Below, piece by piece: positions 1 through 7,414 of a stretch of 64,000 nt of DNA. Positions within the stretch are counted from its first letter, which is position 1. Each line of letters opens with the position of its first letter. The notes below the pieces were generated by a model, which saw only the letters and a list, made by a program, of their open reading frames with translations, searched no databases and was not told the DNA's origin. Made by a program: the position numbers and the translations under genes. Origin of the DNA: Akkermansiaceae bacterium (GTDB lineage Bacteria; Verrucomicrobiota; Verrucomicrobiia; Verrucomicrobiales; Akkermansiaceae); NCBI GenBank assembly GCA_905182475.1, contig CAJJBR010000016.1:17777-81776 (forward strand), given 5' to 3'.

Positions 1-978
1 CCGGGTTGTCCGCTGTTTGGCGAGTGCGGAGGCTGCCAGTATCAGCACCTTACCTATGAAAAGCAGCTGGAATGGAAGACACGCCAGATCAAGGAACTGC
101 TGAAACACATGGCGAAGGAGGAGCGGGAGGTGAATTTCTGCGAGTGCTCGGAGCAGATCTGGAACTATCGCTCGAAGATCACGCCTCACTTCGATAAGCC
201 CAAGGACGGGGTGGTGAAGGAGATTGGTTTTCTGAAAGTAGGACGCCGCAACGAGATTCTGAATGTGGAGAACTGCCCGATCGCGATGAAAGAGATTAAC
301 GAGGCACTACCTACTGTTCACGAAGATGTGCGGGCGAACGGGCGGCAGTTCAAGCGCGGTGCGACGGTGCTTCTGCGGGCGACGCAGGGGCGGGTGGAGC
401 GGAATCCAAAGGCCATTGCCCGCGAGGAGGTGGGCGATGTGAAGTTCGATTTCGTGGCGGGGGAGTTTTTCCAAAACAACCCGTTCATCCTGCCGAAATT
501 CACGGGCTACGTCGGTGAAAAGGCGCTGGCTGGTGGGGCGAAGTATCTTGTTGATGCTTATTGCGGCGCAGGCCTTTTCGGTATCGCGCTGGCGAGGAGT
601 TTCGAAAAAGTTATGGGAGTGGAAGTGAACGAGGCCGGTGCACAGTGGGCGAAGAACAACGTGGAACTCAACGGGCTCACGAACGTCAGCATCCTCCAGG
701 CGAGCGCGGAAGCGATTTTCGAACAGATCGATACGCCACCGGAAGAGACGGCAGTAGTGATCGATCCTCCTAGAAAAGGCTGCACGCCGGAGTTTCTCCA
801 ACAACTTGTCGGTTACGGCCCGCAGCGGATTATTTATGTTTCCTGCGATCCTGCGACACAAGTTCGGGATTACAATTTTCTGAAGGATTCCGGATATGTC
901 TTGGACGAAGTCCAGCCTTTCGACCTGTTTCCGCACACCCGCCACGTGGAGTCCGTGATGGTGCTGATTAAATCATGA
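1..978 (+). CDS. Class I SAM-dependent RNA m5U methyltransferase, RlmD/TrmA family (5' end outside window)
   Basis: The reading frame is open from base 1 and begins upstream of the window. It is a TrmA/RlmD-type enzyme that methylates C5 of a uridine in rRNA or tRNA. Residues 3-13 of the visible part give the iron-sulfur motif C-x5-C-G-G-C-x-Q, which is typical of RlmD-like members. The SAM-binding motif DAYCGAG is at about 185-191, DPPRKG at about 255, the nucleophilic cysteine in SCDP at about 282 and the C-terminal base Glu in HVESV at about 317. An internal ATG at 109 gives a shorter frame but would lose the Fe-S motif, so it is not the start. An N-terminal TRAM domain may lie upstream. 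Substrate (23S rRNA or tRNA) cannot be settled from sequence alone. Confidence 0.93.
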   Translation, partial: PGCPLFGECGGCQYQHLTYEKQLEWKTRQIKELLKHMAKEEREVNFCECSEQIWNYRSKITPHFDKPKDGVVKEIGFLKVGRRNEILNVENCPIAMKEINEALPTVHEDVRANGRQFKRGATVLLRATQGRVERNPKAIAREEVGDVKFDFVAGEFFQNNPFILPKFTGYVGEKALAGGAKYLVDAYCGAGLFGIALARSFEKVMGVEVNEAGAQWAKNNVELNGLTNVSILQASAEAIFEQIDTPPEETAVVIDPPRKGCTPEFLQQLVGYGPQRIIYVSCDPATQVRDYNFLKDSGYVLDEVQPFDLFPHTRHVESVMVLIKS

Positions 979-1017
979 GATAGCCTGCCACCTCCGCACC
1001 GCATTTCGTCGATGACT

Positions 1018-1332
1018 CTACCACGATGCAAGTCGGCCACATCCCGGCAACTGCCCGGCTTGCTTTGCCTCAGCGTTGGCGGCGGTCTTATTCGTGAACC
1101 ATTTACGTATAGTTTTTCCCTCTCTCTCTAGGCAGGCGGTGGAGCGGTCGATTCCGATGAGTTGGCCCCACTTGCTTGCGTTCATGCCTGAGCTTTCGAG
1201 GTGGGCGGCTAGGAACTCGTGGGGTGGGAGAGAGTTTTCATAATTGCTTTTCCAATTGCGCTCGAAGATCCGGATCTGGTGCGAACTTTTGAGTATCTTA
1301 TCGCACTGAAATGGGAGGTTGAGTTTCGGCAT
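1018..1332 (-). CDS. Hypothetical protein, 104 aa
   Basis: This is an open frame convergent with the methyltransferase, with no family I recognise. The protein is basic and soluble, without a signal peptide or membrane segment. The middle (about residues 36-80, containing PHEFLAAHLESSG and WGQLIGIDRSTACLER) reads like a small helical DNA-binding fold, with a possible helix-turn-helix around 48-70, but this is a guess from composition. The start is an ATG at 1332. No other frame in 979-1387 looks coding. It may also be a chance frame. Confidence 0.4.
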   Translation of the reverse strand: MPKLNLPFQCDKILKSSHQIRIFERNWKSNYENSLPPHEFLAAHLESSGMNASKWGQLIGIDRSTACLEREGKTIRKWFTNKTAANAEAKQAGQLPGCGRLASW

Positions 1333-1414
1333 GCGGAAACTTTTTTTGCGGAAAGCTGAATAATTTGAAGCGGGGAGGGGTCAAATCTTGCGTAACCAAA
1401 AATTACTAAAAGCT

Positions 1415-1765
1415 ATGAAAAAATTAATTACTACTATCGCCATCAGTGCTATCGCATTCATTGGAACCGCTGTTGATTCTGACGCTCGCCCACAACGTGG
1501 AGGATATGGAAATCAGTCTCAATTGAGGCAAGTTTACGTGAGCGGACACCGCCACGGTCGCCCGGTCTATACCCAGAAATTTTTCACGGGGTATGATTGC
1601 TACAACCGCCCAACTTATAGATACCGCACTGTCTCGGCACCAAGACGTAGATACTCCAGGAGCAGTTGTAATAGCGGCTATAGTCGTGGGCGTTCCAGCA
1701 GCTACAATCGCTACAGTGGACGCCGTAGTTCCGGCTCTAGTGTGAGCTTCTCTTTCAGGCGCTAA
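1415..1765 (+). CDS. Small secreted Arg/Ser/Tyr/Gly-rich protein
   Basis: The 116-residue product begins with a clear Sec signal peptide (MKKLITTIAISAIAFIGTA, cleavage near DSDA-RPQ). The mature part is very basic and low in complexity: an N-terminal YVSGHRHGRPVYTQ block, then Arg/Tyr/Ser/Gly repeats (RRRYSRSS, SRGRSSSYNRYSGRRSSG) and a SVSFSFRR end. It should act outside the cytoplasmic membrane, perhaps bound to polyanions in the envelope, but its function is unknown. An in-frame TTG at 1388 would add nine residues before the signal peptide; ATG 1415 is preferred because the signal peptide then starts at residue 1. A strong terminator follows at 1796, so this is a one-gene unit. Confidence 0.7.
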   Translation: MKKLITTIAISAIAFIGTAVDSDARPQRGGYGNQSQLRQVYVSGHRHGRPVYTQKFFTGYDCYNRPTYRYRTVSAPRRRYSRSSCNSGYSRGRSSSYNRYSGRRSSGSSVSFSFRR

Positions 1766-1795
1766 TGATTTGATGTGCAGATTGTGTCTGGTCGG

Positions 1796-1832
1796 ACTCC
1801 CGGGGGTGAAAGCCTCCGGGAGTTCTTTTTTC
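1796..1832 (+). terminator. Rho-independent terminator after the secreted basic protein
   Basis: The arms ACTCCCGG (1796-1803) and CCGGGAGT (1816-1823) pair perfectly and are followed by a T-rich run (TTCTTTTTTC). The terminator lies 31 bases after the stop at 1765. Confidence 0.85.
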
Positions 1833-1842
1833 TACAGACTGA

Positions 1843-2655
1843 TCACAGCGGGCGGGCGTAGGTGTCACAGCGATTGTGCCAACCGGGGATCCACTTGGCT
1901 TCGTTGCGGGCGGGGGGGGAGTTTGATACGCGGCGGGATAGGACGCGTTTTGCGGAGGCTGCAAATTCGGTTGCTGCTGGCGCGCCGGAGCGGACGTTGT
2001 GCATGCCGCCTAGGACTTGGAGGAGCCCCCAACCCTGGCCGTTGTATTTTTCAGTGGAGCTGGTGCCTTCGCCTTTGAAGTTTACATAGTCGATCAGGGC
2101 GTAGGTGCCTTGGGGGGTGGTGGAAACTTTCTGGTAATTCGCCTGGATCTTCGCGCGCTCGGAAGCTGGGGCGGCGGCGAGCATTTTCGGCAGGGCACCA
2201 CGGGAGCGGACGATGATGAAATCCGTTTGAAGGGTGACGGCGGAGGCTAGCCATTCCCGCAGTCGCGTCATTTCAGTGGAATTGAATTTCGACTGGAACT
2301 CCGCCTTGGTTCGCCATGGGCTGAAGCGTTGTTGGGCGATGGCGGGAGGGTTCGCTCCGTTGCGTTTGGCGAATGTGATAAAGGCTGGCCAGGACTCCTC
2401 GAAGCGACCGTTAAAGCCTGCGGGATACCAGATAAAATGGCCGATACCAAGCGAGGGGAATTCTTCGCCACTGTTCCACGCGGTCAGGCCGTTGAGTGTG
2501 CCGTTGGATTCGTTCTGCCAGATCTTCTTTCCGATAGCTGATTTCTGGGCGGCGGTCAGGTTGGTGGCGGGTGCCGAGTTTCCTGAGGTAGGAGGGTTTC
2601 CGGGGGAGCAGGCGGTGAGGACTGCAGCGAGAGCGAGGATGAGGCGTATCTTCAT
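1843..2655 (-). CDS. Conserved lipoprotein of unknown function (lysozyme-like features)
   Basis: The product is 270 residues. Residues 1-17 (MKIRLILALAAVLTACS) form a lipoprotein signal with the lipobox Cys at 16, so the mature protein is probably membrane anchored. Conserved-looking blocks are KKIWQNESNG (about 44-53), GIGHFIWYPAGF (about 71-82), GWGLLQVLGG (about 209-218) and a C-terminal WIPGWHNRCDTYARPL. The early Glu followed by a GIGH segment resembles the layout of lysozyme-fold proteins; that is an inference, and no catalytic assignment is made. The start codon at 2655 is preceded, 10 bases upstream, by a heptad repeat leader instead of a Shine-Dalgarno site. Confidence 0.7.
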   Translation of the reverse strand: MKIRLILALAAVLTACSPGNPPTSGNSAPATNLTAAQKSAIGKKIWQNESNGTLNGLTAWNSGEEFPSLGIGHFIWYPAGFNGRFEESWPAFITFAKRNGANPPAIAQQRFSPWRTKAEFQSKFNSTEMTRLREWLASAVTLQTDFIIVRSRGALPKMLAAAPASERAKIQANYQKVSTTPQGTYALIDYVNFKGEGTSSTEKYNGQGWGLLQVLGGMHNVRSGAPAATEFAASAKRVLSRRVSNSPPARNEAKWIPGWHNRCDTYARPL

Positions 2656-2894
2656 GCCTCAGTTAAAACTCGAAACTCTAAATTTGAAACTTCAAAGAAG
2701 AGGCTGAATTCTACGGGACGATCACAACGAGGCCGTGCCGCCTTTAACCAGATAACAAAACCGTTCACCGTAAGCGGACAGGCTGCCACTGCTTCGAACC
2801 TCTCTCTGGCAAAGAATCGATTTACACGCTTGTGGTGGGGATGCTTGCGGTCGAAGCGTGCGAGGAGAACGTTTATATCGGCGAGGACAGGCAT
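2652..2894 (-). pseudogene. Truncated VapC-like PIN-domain toxin
   Basis: The frame encodes 80 residues, against roughly 130 for VapC toxins. The N-terminus MPVLADINVLLARFDRKHPH is a typical PIN start with the first acidic metal ligand (DIN). Residues to about 63 (ACPLTVNGFV) still look like PIN. The remaining acidic residues of the active site are missing, and the last 15 or so residues are the translation of the heptad repeat at 2666-2703. It starts one base into the stop of the upstream antitoxin (TAATG), as expected for a VapBC operon. The toxin is almost surely inactive. Confidence 0.75.
2666..2703 (-). repeat. Heptad leader element, copy 1
   Basis: Read on the minus strand: a CCTCTTCTTT box, then four 7-base units GAAGTTT, CAAATTT, AGAGTTT, CGAGTTT, then 10 bases to the ATG of the lipoprotein at 2655. 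It also marks the point where the upstream vapC frame loses PIN homology. Confidence 0.75.
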
Positions 2895-3148
2895 TAGATT
2901 CCTTCCTCGTCGCGAATGCGGTTGATCAGTTCTTGTGTGACGGGCGGGCCGTCGTAGTCTTTGCGATCATAAACAGGCCATCCGTATTCATCGATGGTGA
3001 AATGGGAATCTTCCGCAGGTGTGGCGGGCGGGTGGATTTCCTTTTCGAGGGCGCGGGTGAAAAGCTCCTTGAGTGTGACGCGTCGGAGGGCGGCGGTGGC
3101 CTTGGCTTCGGCGAAGAGCTGGTCGGGGAGCTCAAGGGTTGTCTTTAT
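2894..3148 (-). CDS. VapB-like antitoxin, intact frame but AUA where AUG is expected
   Basis: An 84-codon frame reads (I/M)KTTLELPDQLFAEAK, then ALRRVTLKELFTRALEKEI: the ribbon-helix-helix start common to VapB antitoxins that regulate their own operon and neutralise a PIN toxin. The C-terminal half (DEYGWPVYDRKDYDGPPV) is the usual toxin-wrapping tail. The first codon of the conserved MKTTLEL start is ATA. An in-frame TAA lies 18 bases before it, and no ATG, GTG or TTG occurs between, so ordinary ORF callers miss the gene. It overlaps the toxin start by one base. Together with the truncated toxin this suggests a decaying module; a sequencing error at the start codon is possible. Confidence 0.7.
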   Translation of the reverse strand: MKTTLELPDQLFAEAKATAALRRVTLKELFTRALEKEIHPPATPAEDSHFTIDEYGWPVYDRKDYDGPPVTQELINRIRDEEGI

Positions 3149-3193
3149 ATGGGTTGAGATATGGTTTTATGGGTGTGGGTCAATGCGTAAGGT

Positions 3194-3862
3194 TCATTCC
3201 GACTGGATCGTGAAACGTCTCTCGATGTCATCTAGGACAGGCTTCGAGTGGAGCATGAGTGGATGGAGGACTACGTTGTGGGAATGGTTTTCAGCGCGGG
3301 ACCATACGGAAGAGCTCGTCGGGAGGATGATGAGATCCATCGGGGTGCGGTGGGATACAATGGGCATCTCGCCGAGGGTGGCTTCGGTTTCCTCAAGATC
3401 GCGGAGGAAATCACTGCCGGGGCGCATTTGAAAAACGCCTTTGGTAGGGTAGCTATAGGCGGTTTTTGTGCCGTGGTGAGGTGTGGAGACCGTGATGAAT
3501 TCCTCGCAGTGTTCCGCACCGCCTAGCTTCTGGAGGTAGTAGCGGGAAACGAGGCCGCCCATACTGAAGGCGACGAGGGCGAATTTCTCGTCTTCGCCGA
3601 ATTCCTTGTCGATCTGATCCTTGAGCCCTTCCGCAAGTTTATCGAGGCCTCCTCGTCCATCTGCAGGTGTAAGTTTAGGCACGAAGCACTGGATGCCGTG
3701 GGTTTCGAGACGGCGCTTCAGTGAGTCGAAAGCTTTGCCGTCCTCGAAAATGCCGTGAACCATCACGACTTTTTCGTGGCGTGGTTGTTGAGGCTGCGGG
3801 TGGCAGGAAACGGCGGTGGCAAAGATCCCGGTGAAGAGTTGGAAGAAGCGGGCGGTGATCAT
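3194..3862 (-). CDS. Alpha/beta hydrolase lipoprotein, lipase-like
   Basis: The product is 222 residues counted from ATG 3862 (an upstream in-frame TTG at 3871 lies inside the heptad repeat). Residues 1-20 form a lipoprotein signal (TAVSC lipobox). The oxyanion region VMVHGIFEDG is at about 33-42, the nucleophile elbow AFSMGG has Ser at about 100, and a late His in LMLHSKP fits the catalytic His. The segment VSTPHHGT after strand 6 is typical of triacylglycerol lipase/esterase proteins that act on a partner chain. It probably hydrolyses an ester or lipid at the cell envelope; the substrate is unknown. Confidence 0.8.
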   Translation of the reverse strand: MITARFFQLFTGIFATAVSCHPQPQQPRHEKVVMVHGIFEDGKAFDSLKRRLETHGIQCFVPKLTPADGRGGLDKLAEGLKDQIDKEFGEDEKFALVAFSMGGLVSRYYLQKLGGAEHCEEFITVSTPHHGTKTAYSYPTKGVFQMRPGSDFLRDLEETEATLGEMPIVSHRTPMDLIILPTSSSVWSRAENHSHNVVLHPLMLHSKPVLDDIERRFTIQSE

Positions 3863-3904
3863 AAATTTCAAGTTTCAAGTTTTAAAGCTCAAATTTCAAT
3901 GAAG
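3863..3904 (-). repeat. Heptad leader element, copy 2, abutting the lipase ATG
   Basis: Read on the minus strand: CTTCATT, then GAAATTT, GAGCTTT, AAAACTT, GAAACTT, GAAATTT, then ATG immediately. Five units of exactly 7 bases with no Shine-Dalgarno motif. Confidence 0.75.
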
Positions 3905-3944
3905 ACGCAAGCGGACGCGAACTGTGGCTCTTGCTTGAGTTTTG

Positions 3945-3965
3945 TAATTTGAAATTTGAGTTTTT
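3945..3965 (+). repeat. Short opposite-facing heptad array beside copy 2
   Basis: Plus-strand units TAATTTG, AAATTTG, AGTTTTT lie at the stop codon of the HIT gene, facing the copy at 3863-3904 across about 40 bases. The two can pair as an AT-rich stem. Confidence 0.5.
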
Positions 3966-4305
3966 AGCCTGGCGGCCATTGGAGTTGGCGCCCGCCTAGA
4001 AGGTGGACGTGAAGGTGGGGGACGGTCTCGCCGCCGTGGGGGCCGTGGTTGATGGCGATGCGGTAGCCGGTTCCGGAGATGCCGAGGTCTCCGGCGAGTT
4101 TTCCGGCGGTGAGGAGCAGGTGGCCTAAGACGGCTTGGTCTTCGGCTGTGGCTTCACCGATTCTTGGGATTGGCTTTTTCGGGACGATGAGGATGTGGGT
4201 GGGTGCTTGGGGTGAAATATCCCGGAATGCGCAGCAGAGGTCGTCCTTGTGGAGGATGTCGGCGGGGATGTCGCCGTCGTAGATTTTCTCGAAAAGTGTT
4301 TTCAC
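3964..4305 (-). CDS. HIT family (HinT-like) purine nucleotide hydrolase
   Basis: The product is 113 residues, the normal HinT length, when started at the GTG at 4305 (V/M-KTLFEKIYDGDIPADIL). HIT proteins hydrolyse AMP conjugates such as AMP-lysine in the cytoplasm. The histidine triad HLHVHLLGG is at residues 97-105, with the central His in the HxHxH pattern as nucleophile; the preceding NHG segment at about 87 is also conserved. The frame stays open upstream to 4797, but that part has no homology and overlaps a gene on the other strand, so the GTG start is chosen. Confidence 0.9.
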   Translation of the reverse strand: MKTLFEKIYDGDIPADILHKDDLCCAFRDISPQAPTHILIVPKKPIPRIGEATAEDQAVLGHLLLTAGKLAGDLGISGTGYRIAINHGPHGGETVPHLHVHLLGGRQLQWPPG

Positions 4306-4432
4306 TGTTTGAGGGATGATAGACGCCACGCTTCGGATCTCAAACCCTGAATTGGAGGTGCGTTTGGCTACAGGTAGAGGTTTCCGCTCATCCGTCTTGC
4401 GTGGAAGGGGTGTAATGCCGTACTGATGCCAA

Positions 4433-5071
4433 GTGGCTACTTCAGAAAAGCGCAGCGTGAACCAGTCTTCTTGGAAGAAAACTCTCCTGAGGGGACTGCT
4501 GATCTGTGCCGGGTCGGTGACGATTCTCTTGCCTGCGTGGCTTCCGAATAGGCCGGGATCGCCTTTGGCGCGGGGGACTGTAGAGCTAATGCAGGCCGGA
4601 CTCTTGGCTGCTGCAACGGCGGTGATGATAGGTGTACTGGCGCATTCGGGACATAGACGGGCGGTCTGTCGGGTGCTTGCCTTTAGTCTTGCTGCGGCGT
4701 TGGTGGGTGAGTTGGAGGATTTTATTTCCGGAATTTTGAAATGGCCGTTTCCTGAAGGTTGGGTGATCGGCGTGCTGCTGGGAGCTGCGCTAATCACCTT
4801 CCTGCGCCACAGGAAGGTGATGATCCGTTTTTTCGGAACGATAGGCCGTCATGCGGGTTCAGGTTTTATCGGTGCAGCTTTGCTAATCCTGTATGTGTTC
4901 AACCGCGTGGTTGGTGCACCGCAGTTCTGGCAGGCATCGCTGGGTGATTCGTTCTCCCCCGAGATTCCCCTCATCTGTAAAAGCTACCTTGAGCTTCTGG
5001 CATGTTATTTCATTTTCGTCGGGACTTTGGGTCTGGCGATCACACTAGGGAGGCGGGAGGAACTGGACTAG
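4433..5071 (+). CDS. Hypothetical multi-pass membrane protein
   Basis: The 212-residue protein has about five hydrophobic segments (roughly 20-35, 52-70, 80-98, 112-125, 146-160 and 185-203, some short) joined by basic loops. No family is recognised. The frame starts at GTG 4433, and the stop TAG at 5071 is directly followed by the ATG of the LpxL-type acyltransferase at 5072, so the two are probably cotranscribed and translationally coupled. Context suggests a role in lipid or envelope metabolism, which is inference only. Confidence 0.7.
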   Translation: MATSEKRSVNQSSWKKTLLRGLLICAGSVTILLPAWLPNRPGSPLARGTVELMQAGLLAAATAVMIGVLAHSGHRRAVCRVLAFSLAAALVGELEDFISGILKWPFPEGWVIGVLLGAALITFLRHRKVMIRFFGTIGRHAGSGFIGAALLILYVFNRVVGAPQFWQASLGDSFSPEIPLICKSYLELLACYFIFVGTLGLAITLGRREELD

Positions 5072-6244
5072 ATGGCTGCTGATTTTTCAAAACGTCTGAG
5101 CTGGAGAATGGAGGCCGCGGCGCACTCAGTGGTGGCGGCGGTGATGCGGCAGCTTCCGGTAGAGAGGGTGTTTGTCTTTGGCGAATTTCTCGGGAAGCTG
5201 ATCTGGCCGCTGATGAAAAAGCGGCAGAAGACCATCGCGCGGAATCTCAGGATCGCGACGGAAGGAAAGTTCACGCCGGATGAGATCGATGTGATGGCAC
5301 ACCGGTCGTTCGTGCGGACGGTGGCGAACCTGCTCTGTTCTACCGTTTCCGCGAAGGCGCCGGGCAAGGATCTGACGGAGCTGATGGAGGTGGAAAACCC
5401 GGAGTTGATGAAGGAGGCTCTGGCGGAGGGCAATGGGGTTGTGCTGCTGCTGGCGCACATGGGGAACTGGGAACTGCTCACGCGACTTAAAGCTTTCGAT
5501 CCGGGCATCGTGAATCTCGGAGGCTTTTACCGGCCGCTGAATAACCCAATCCTGAACGAACGGGTACTGAAGGAGCGCGAGTTTGATGGGTCACGGCTTT
5601 TCTCGAAGAGGGACAGTCTGCACATTGTCAGTGGATTCCTGAAAGACGACGGTGTGGTGGGGATACTGGCAGATCAGCGTGTGGCATTTCAGGGGAAGGT
5701 TGCCGGGTTTTTCGGAAAACTGACTCGCTCCAGCCCGCTGCCGAGCCTGCTGGCGAGGCGTTGCAAGAGCGAGGTGCTGGCGCTTTCCCTCACCACGGTC
5801 GAGCCCGGGAAATGGAAAGCCCGCTACCATCGCGTGGAAAAACCCTACGACACCGCAAACTGCTCGGACGCCTTGGAGAGGGCGATGAGGGTCTCGATAG
5901 AAGACGTTTTCTGGCTGCAAGAGAGATGGAGGGTATATTTAGGTGAAGGCGTGCCGCCCGCGAAGTGGCTGGGCAAAGAGGATGTGCGGGGGCGCAATCC
6001 GCACCGTGCGCTGGTATGGATGACAGAGGAGCAAAAAGACATGGAGCTGCCCGCCGGGTGTGTGCACGGCGATATCGTGAACGAGCGCTGCGTGGGAGCG
6101 CGGATTGGGGATTTGGAAAGCATTGACAGGTCAAAGCCGCTTCCCGTGGATTACATTCTCGTGTTTTCGGAGAACGAGGAGTTGCGCAAGGAGGCGAAAG
6201 CTTTGGGCATACCGATGTTTCCGATTTCGCTGTTTTTAGAATAG
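5072..6244 (+). CDS. LpxL/HtrB-like lysophospholipid acyltransferase (lipid A late acylation family)
   Basis: The product is 390 residues; members of this family add a secondary acyl chain to lipid A at the inner membrane. The catalytic H-x4-E motif is clear: AHMGNWELL with His 129 and Glu 134. Other family landmarks are NLGGFYRPLNNP (about 150-161) and ADQR (about 195). The N-terminus is amphipathic and probably membrane associated. The last 110 residues or so (from the GVPPAKW/VRGRNPHRALVWMTEE region) exceed the usual length of about 300, and I do not recognise this extension. It directly follows the membrane protein gene, and its 3' end overlaps the convergent rnhC by 9 bases. Confidence 0.88.
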   Translation: MAADFSKRLSWRMEAAAHSVVAAVMRQLPVERVFVFGEFLGKLIWPLMKKRQKTIARNLRIATEGKFTPDEIDVMAHRSFVRTVANLLCSTVSAKAPGKDLTELMEVENPELMKEALAEGNGVVLLLAHMGNWELLTRLKAFDPGIVNLGGFYRPLNNPILNERVLKEREFDGSRLFSKRDSLHIVSGFLKDDGVVGILADQRVAFQGKVAGFFGKLTRSSPLPSLLARRCKSEVLALSLTTVEPGKWKARYHRVEKPYDTANCSDALERAMRVSIEDVFWLQERWRVYLGEGVPPAKWLGKEDVRGRNPHRALVWMTEEQKDMELPAGCVHGDIVNERCVGARIGDLESIDRSKPLPVDYILVFSENEELRKEAKALGIPMFPISLFLE

Positions 6245-7153
6245 TTCGCCGACAACCTGCTGGGTCGTCTTGAAATGAAGTTTGGCGAATTTTCCAAGCA
6301 CCTCTTTGCCGTGTGTTGCGACGAGCTTTTTTCCGGCATCGATCACTAGTGAAGAAGCTCCGAGCGGGATGGTGAAGCCGACTTTTTTCGTGGCGGCGTC
6401 CATCCAGTCGATGAACCGCTCGCGTGCGAGGATGGAGGCCGCGGCGACGGCGGTATCGGATTCGCCCTTCGTGCGCTGGTCGAGCTTCAGGGTGATATCC
6501 TTGTTCTTGAGTGCGCTTTGGAGGACATCGGCGCGGGCGAATTGATCGGAAAGAGCGCGGGGGCAATTCGGAACTTTCTTCGCGAGCTCCTCGATAACCG
6601 TCGCGTGACCCCAGGCAAGCATGCGGTTGAGGTTCTTGAACGAGCCGTAGATTTCGTTGTAGCGCTCCGGGCGGATCGCGATCACGTCGAATTCGATTCC
6701 CGGAGTCGCCTTGATGATGGCGGCGAGTTTTCGGATGGCAGCGGGAGTCGTAATCCGTTTCGAATCCATGATTCCACCTTTGACCAGAAGGCGGGTGATT
6801 TCCGCATCCGTATAAACCCCGGCGACAACCAAGGGTCCGAAAAAATCGCCCTTCCCGCTTTCGTCGATCCCGAAGTGCGGGAGGTAATGGCCGGTATCGT
6901 CGGTTTCCTCCTCGTACCCGAGTTTGGCCACGCCGGTGATCTCCGGCTCAAAGGTGAATCGGATGAAGTCCTCGGTGTCCTTCCCCTGGATCAGCACTTT
7001 GGGTCCTTTTTTATAGACACTGATGTTCAGCTTCCCTTTTTTTGCTGCGAAGATCGTGTATTGCTTGGCGACGAATTCGAACCCCTTTCCTTCCAGTATG
7101 GAACGCAATTTAGCGACCTGAGCGGGAGTGAGTGGGGCGGTGTGGGAAGTCAT
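6236..7153 (-). CDS. rnhC: Ribonuclease HIII
   Basis: The 305-residue enzyme removes RNA from RNA-DNA hybrids. The N-terminal TBP-like substrate-binding domain (about 1-90, with FAAKKGKLNISVYKKGPKVLIQG) is the mark of HIII as opposed to HII. The catalytic domain starts at GIDESGKGDFFGPLVVAGV (DE at 97-98), with the further acidic residue in IMDSKRI (about 127) and the ESDTAVAAASILAR block (about 232-245). Length and order are normal for the family. It overlaps the convergent acyltransferase gene by 9 bases. Confidence 0.95.
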   Translation of the reverse strand: MTSHTAPLTPAQVAKLRSILEGKGFEFVAKQYTIFAAKKGKLNISVYKKGPKVLIQGKDTEDFIRFTFEPEITGVAKLGYEEETDDTGHYLPHFGIDESGKGDFFGPLVVAGVYTDAEITRLLVKGGIMDSKRITTPAAIRKLAAIIKATPGIEFDVIAIRPERYNEIYGSFKNLNRMLAWGHATVIEELAKKVPNCPRALSDQFARADVLQSALKNKDITLKLDQRTKGESDTAVAAASILARERFIDWMDAATKKVGFTIPLGASSLVIDAGKKLVATHGKEVLGKFAKLHFKTTQQVVGELF

Positions 7154-7285
7154 CTGCGGGAGGGTATGGGGAAATTTTTCCAGACGCGAGCCATTCGGAA
7201 GCGATGATCAGAACTGGAGTTGGTAGAAAACGTAAACGTCGAGCGAGATCAGGAGATTGCCGATCGCATGGAAAACGATTGGCAG

Positions 7286-7321
7286 TCCTCCGCAAAGGGG
7301 TTGGAAACACCCTTCTCCTTA
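7286..7321 (+). repeat. 36-bp dispersed repeat, copy A
   Basis: A 36-base stretch matches 57185-57220 at 34 of 36 positions (my count). It contains the hairpin-forming core AAGGGGTTGGAAACACCCTT. It lies in the 260-base gap between the divergent genes rnhC and the protease-like lipoprotein; I see no gene in this gap. Confidence 0.8.
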
Positions 7322-7414
7322 TTGCGAGAAGTTGGAACTTTCATCCTAGATCTTACCCAGCCATTTTCAGCAAAGGGCGTTTGCTGAATATCCTGTGCCG
7401 CGCATACTCGCGGT

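Noticed and set aside
307..945. Long minus-strand frame inside the RNA methyltransferase gene
   Set aside because: It is a shadow of the conserved plus-strand gene and its translation has no family features.
5790..6566. 258-codon minus-strand frame across the acyltransferase and rnhC junction
   Set aside because: Arg/Pro/Ser-rich translation typical of a shadow frame in GC-rich coding DNA; both overlapped genes are well supported.
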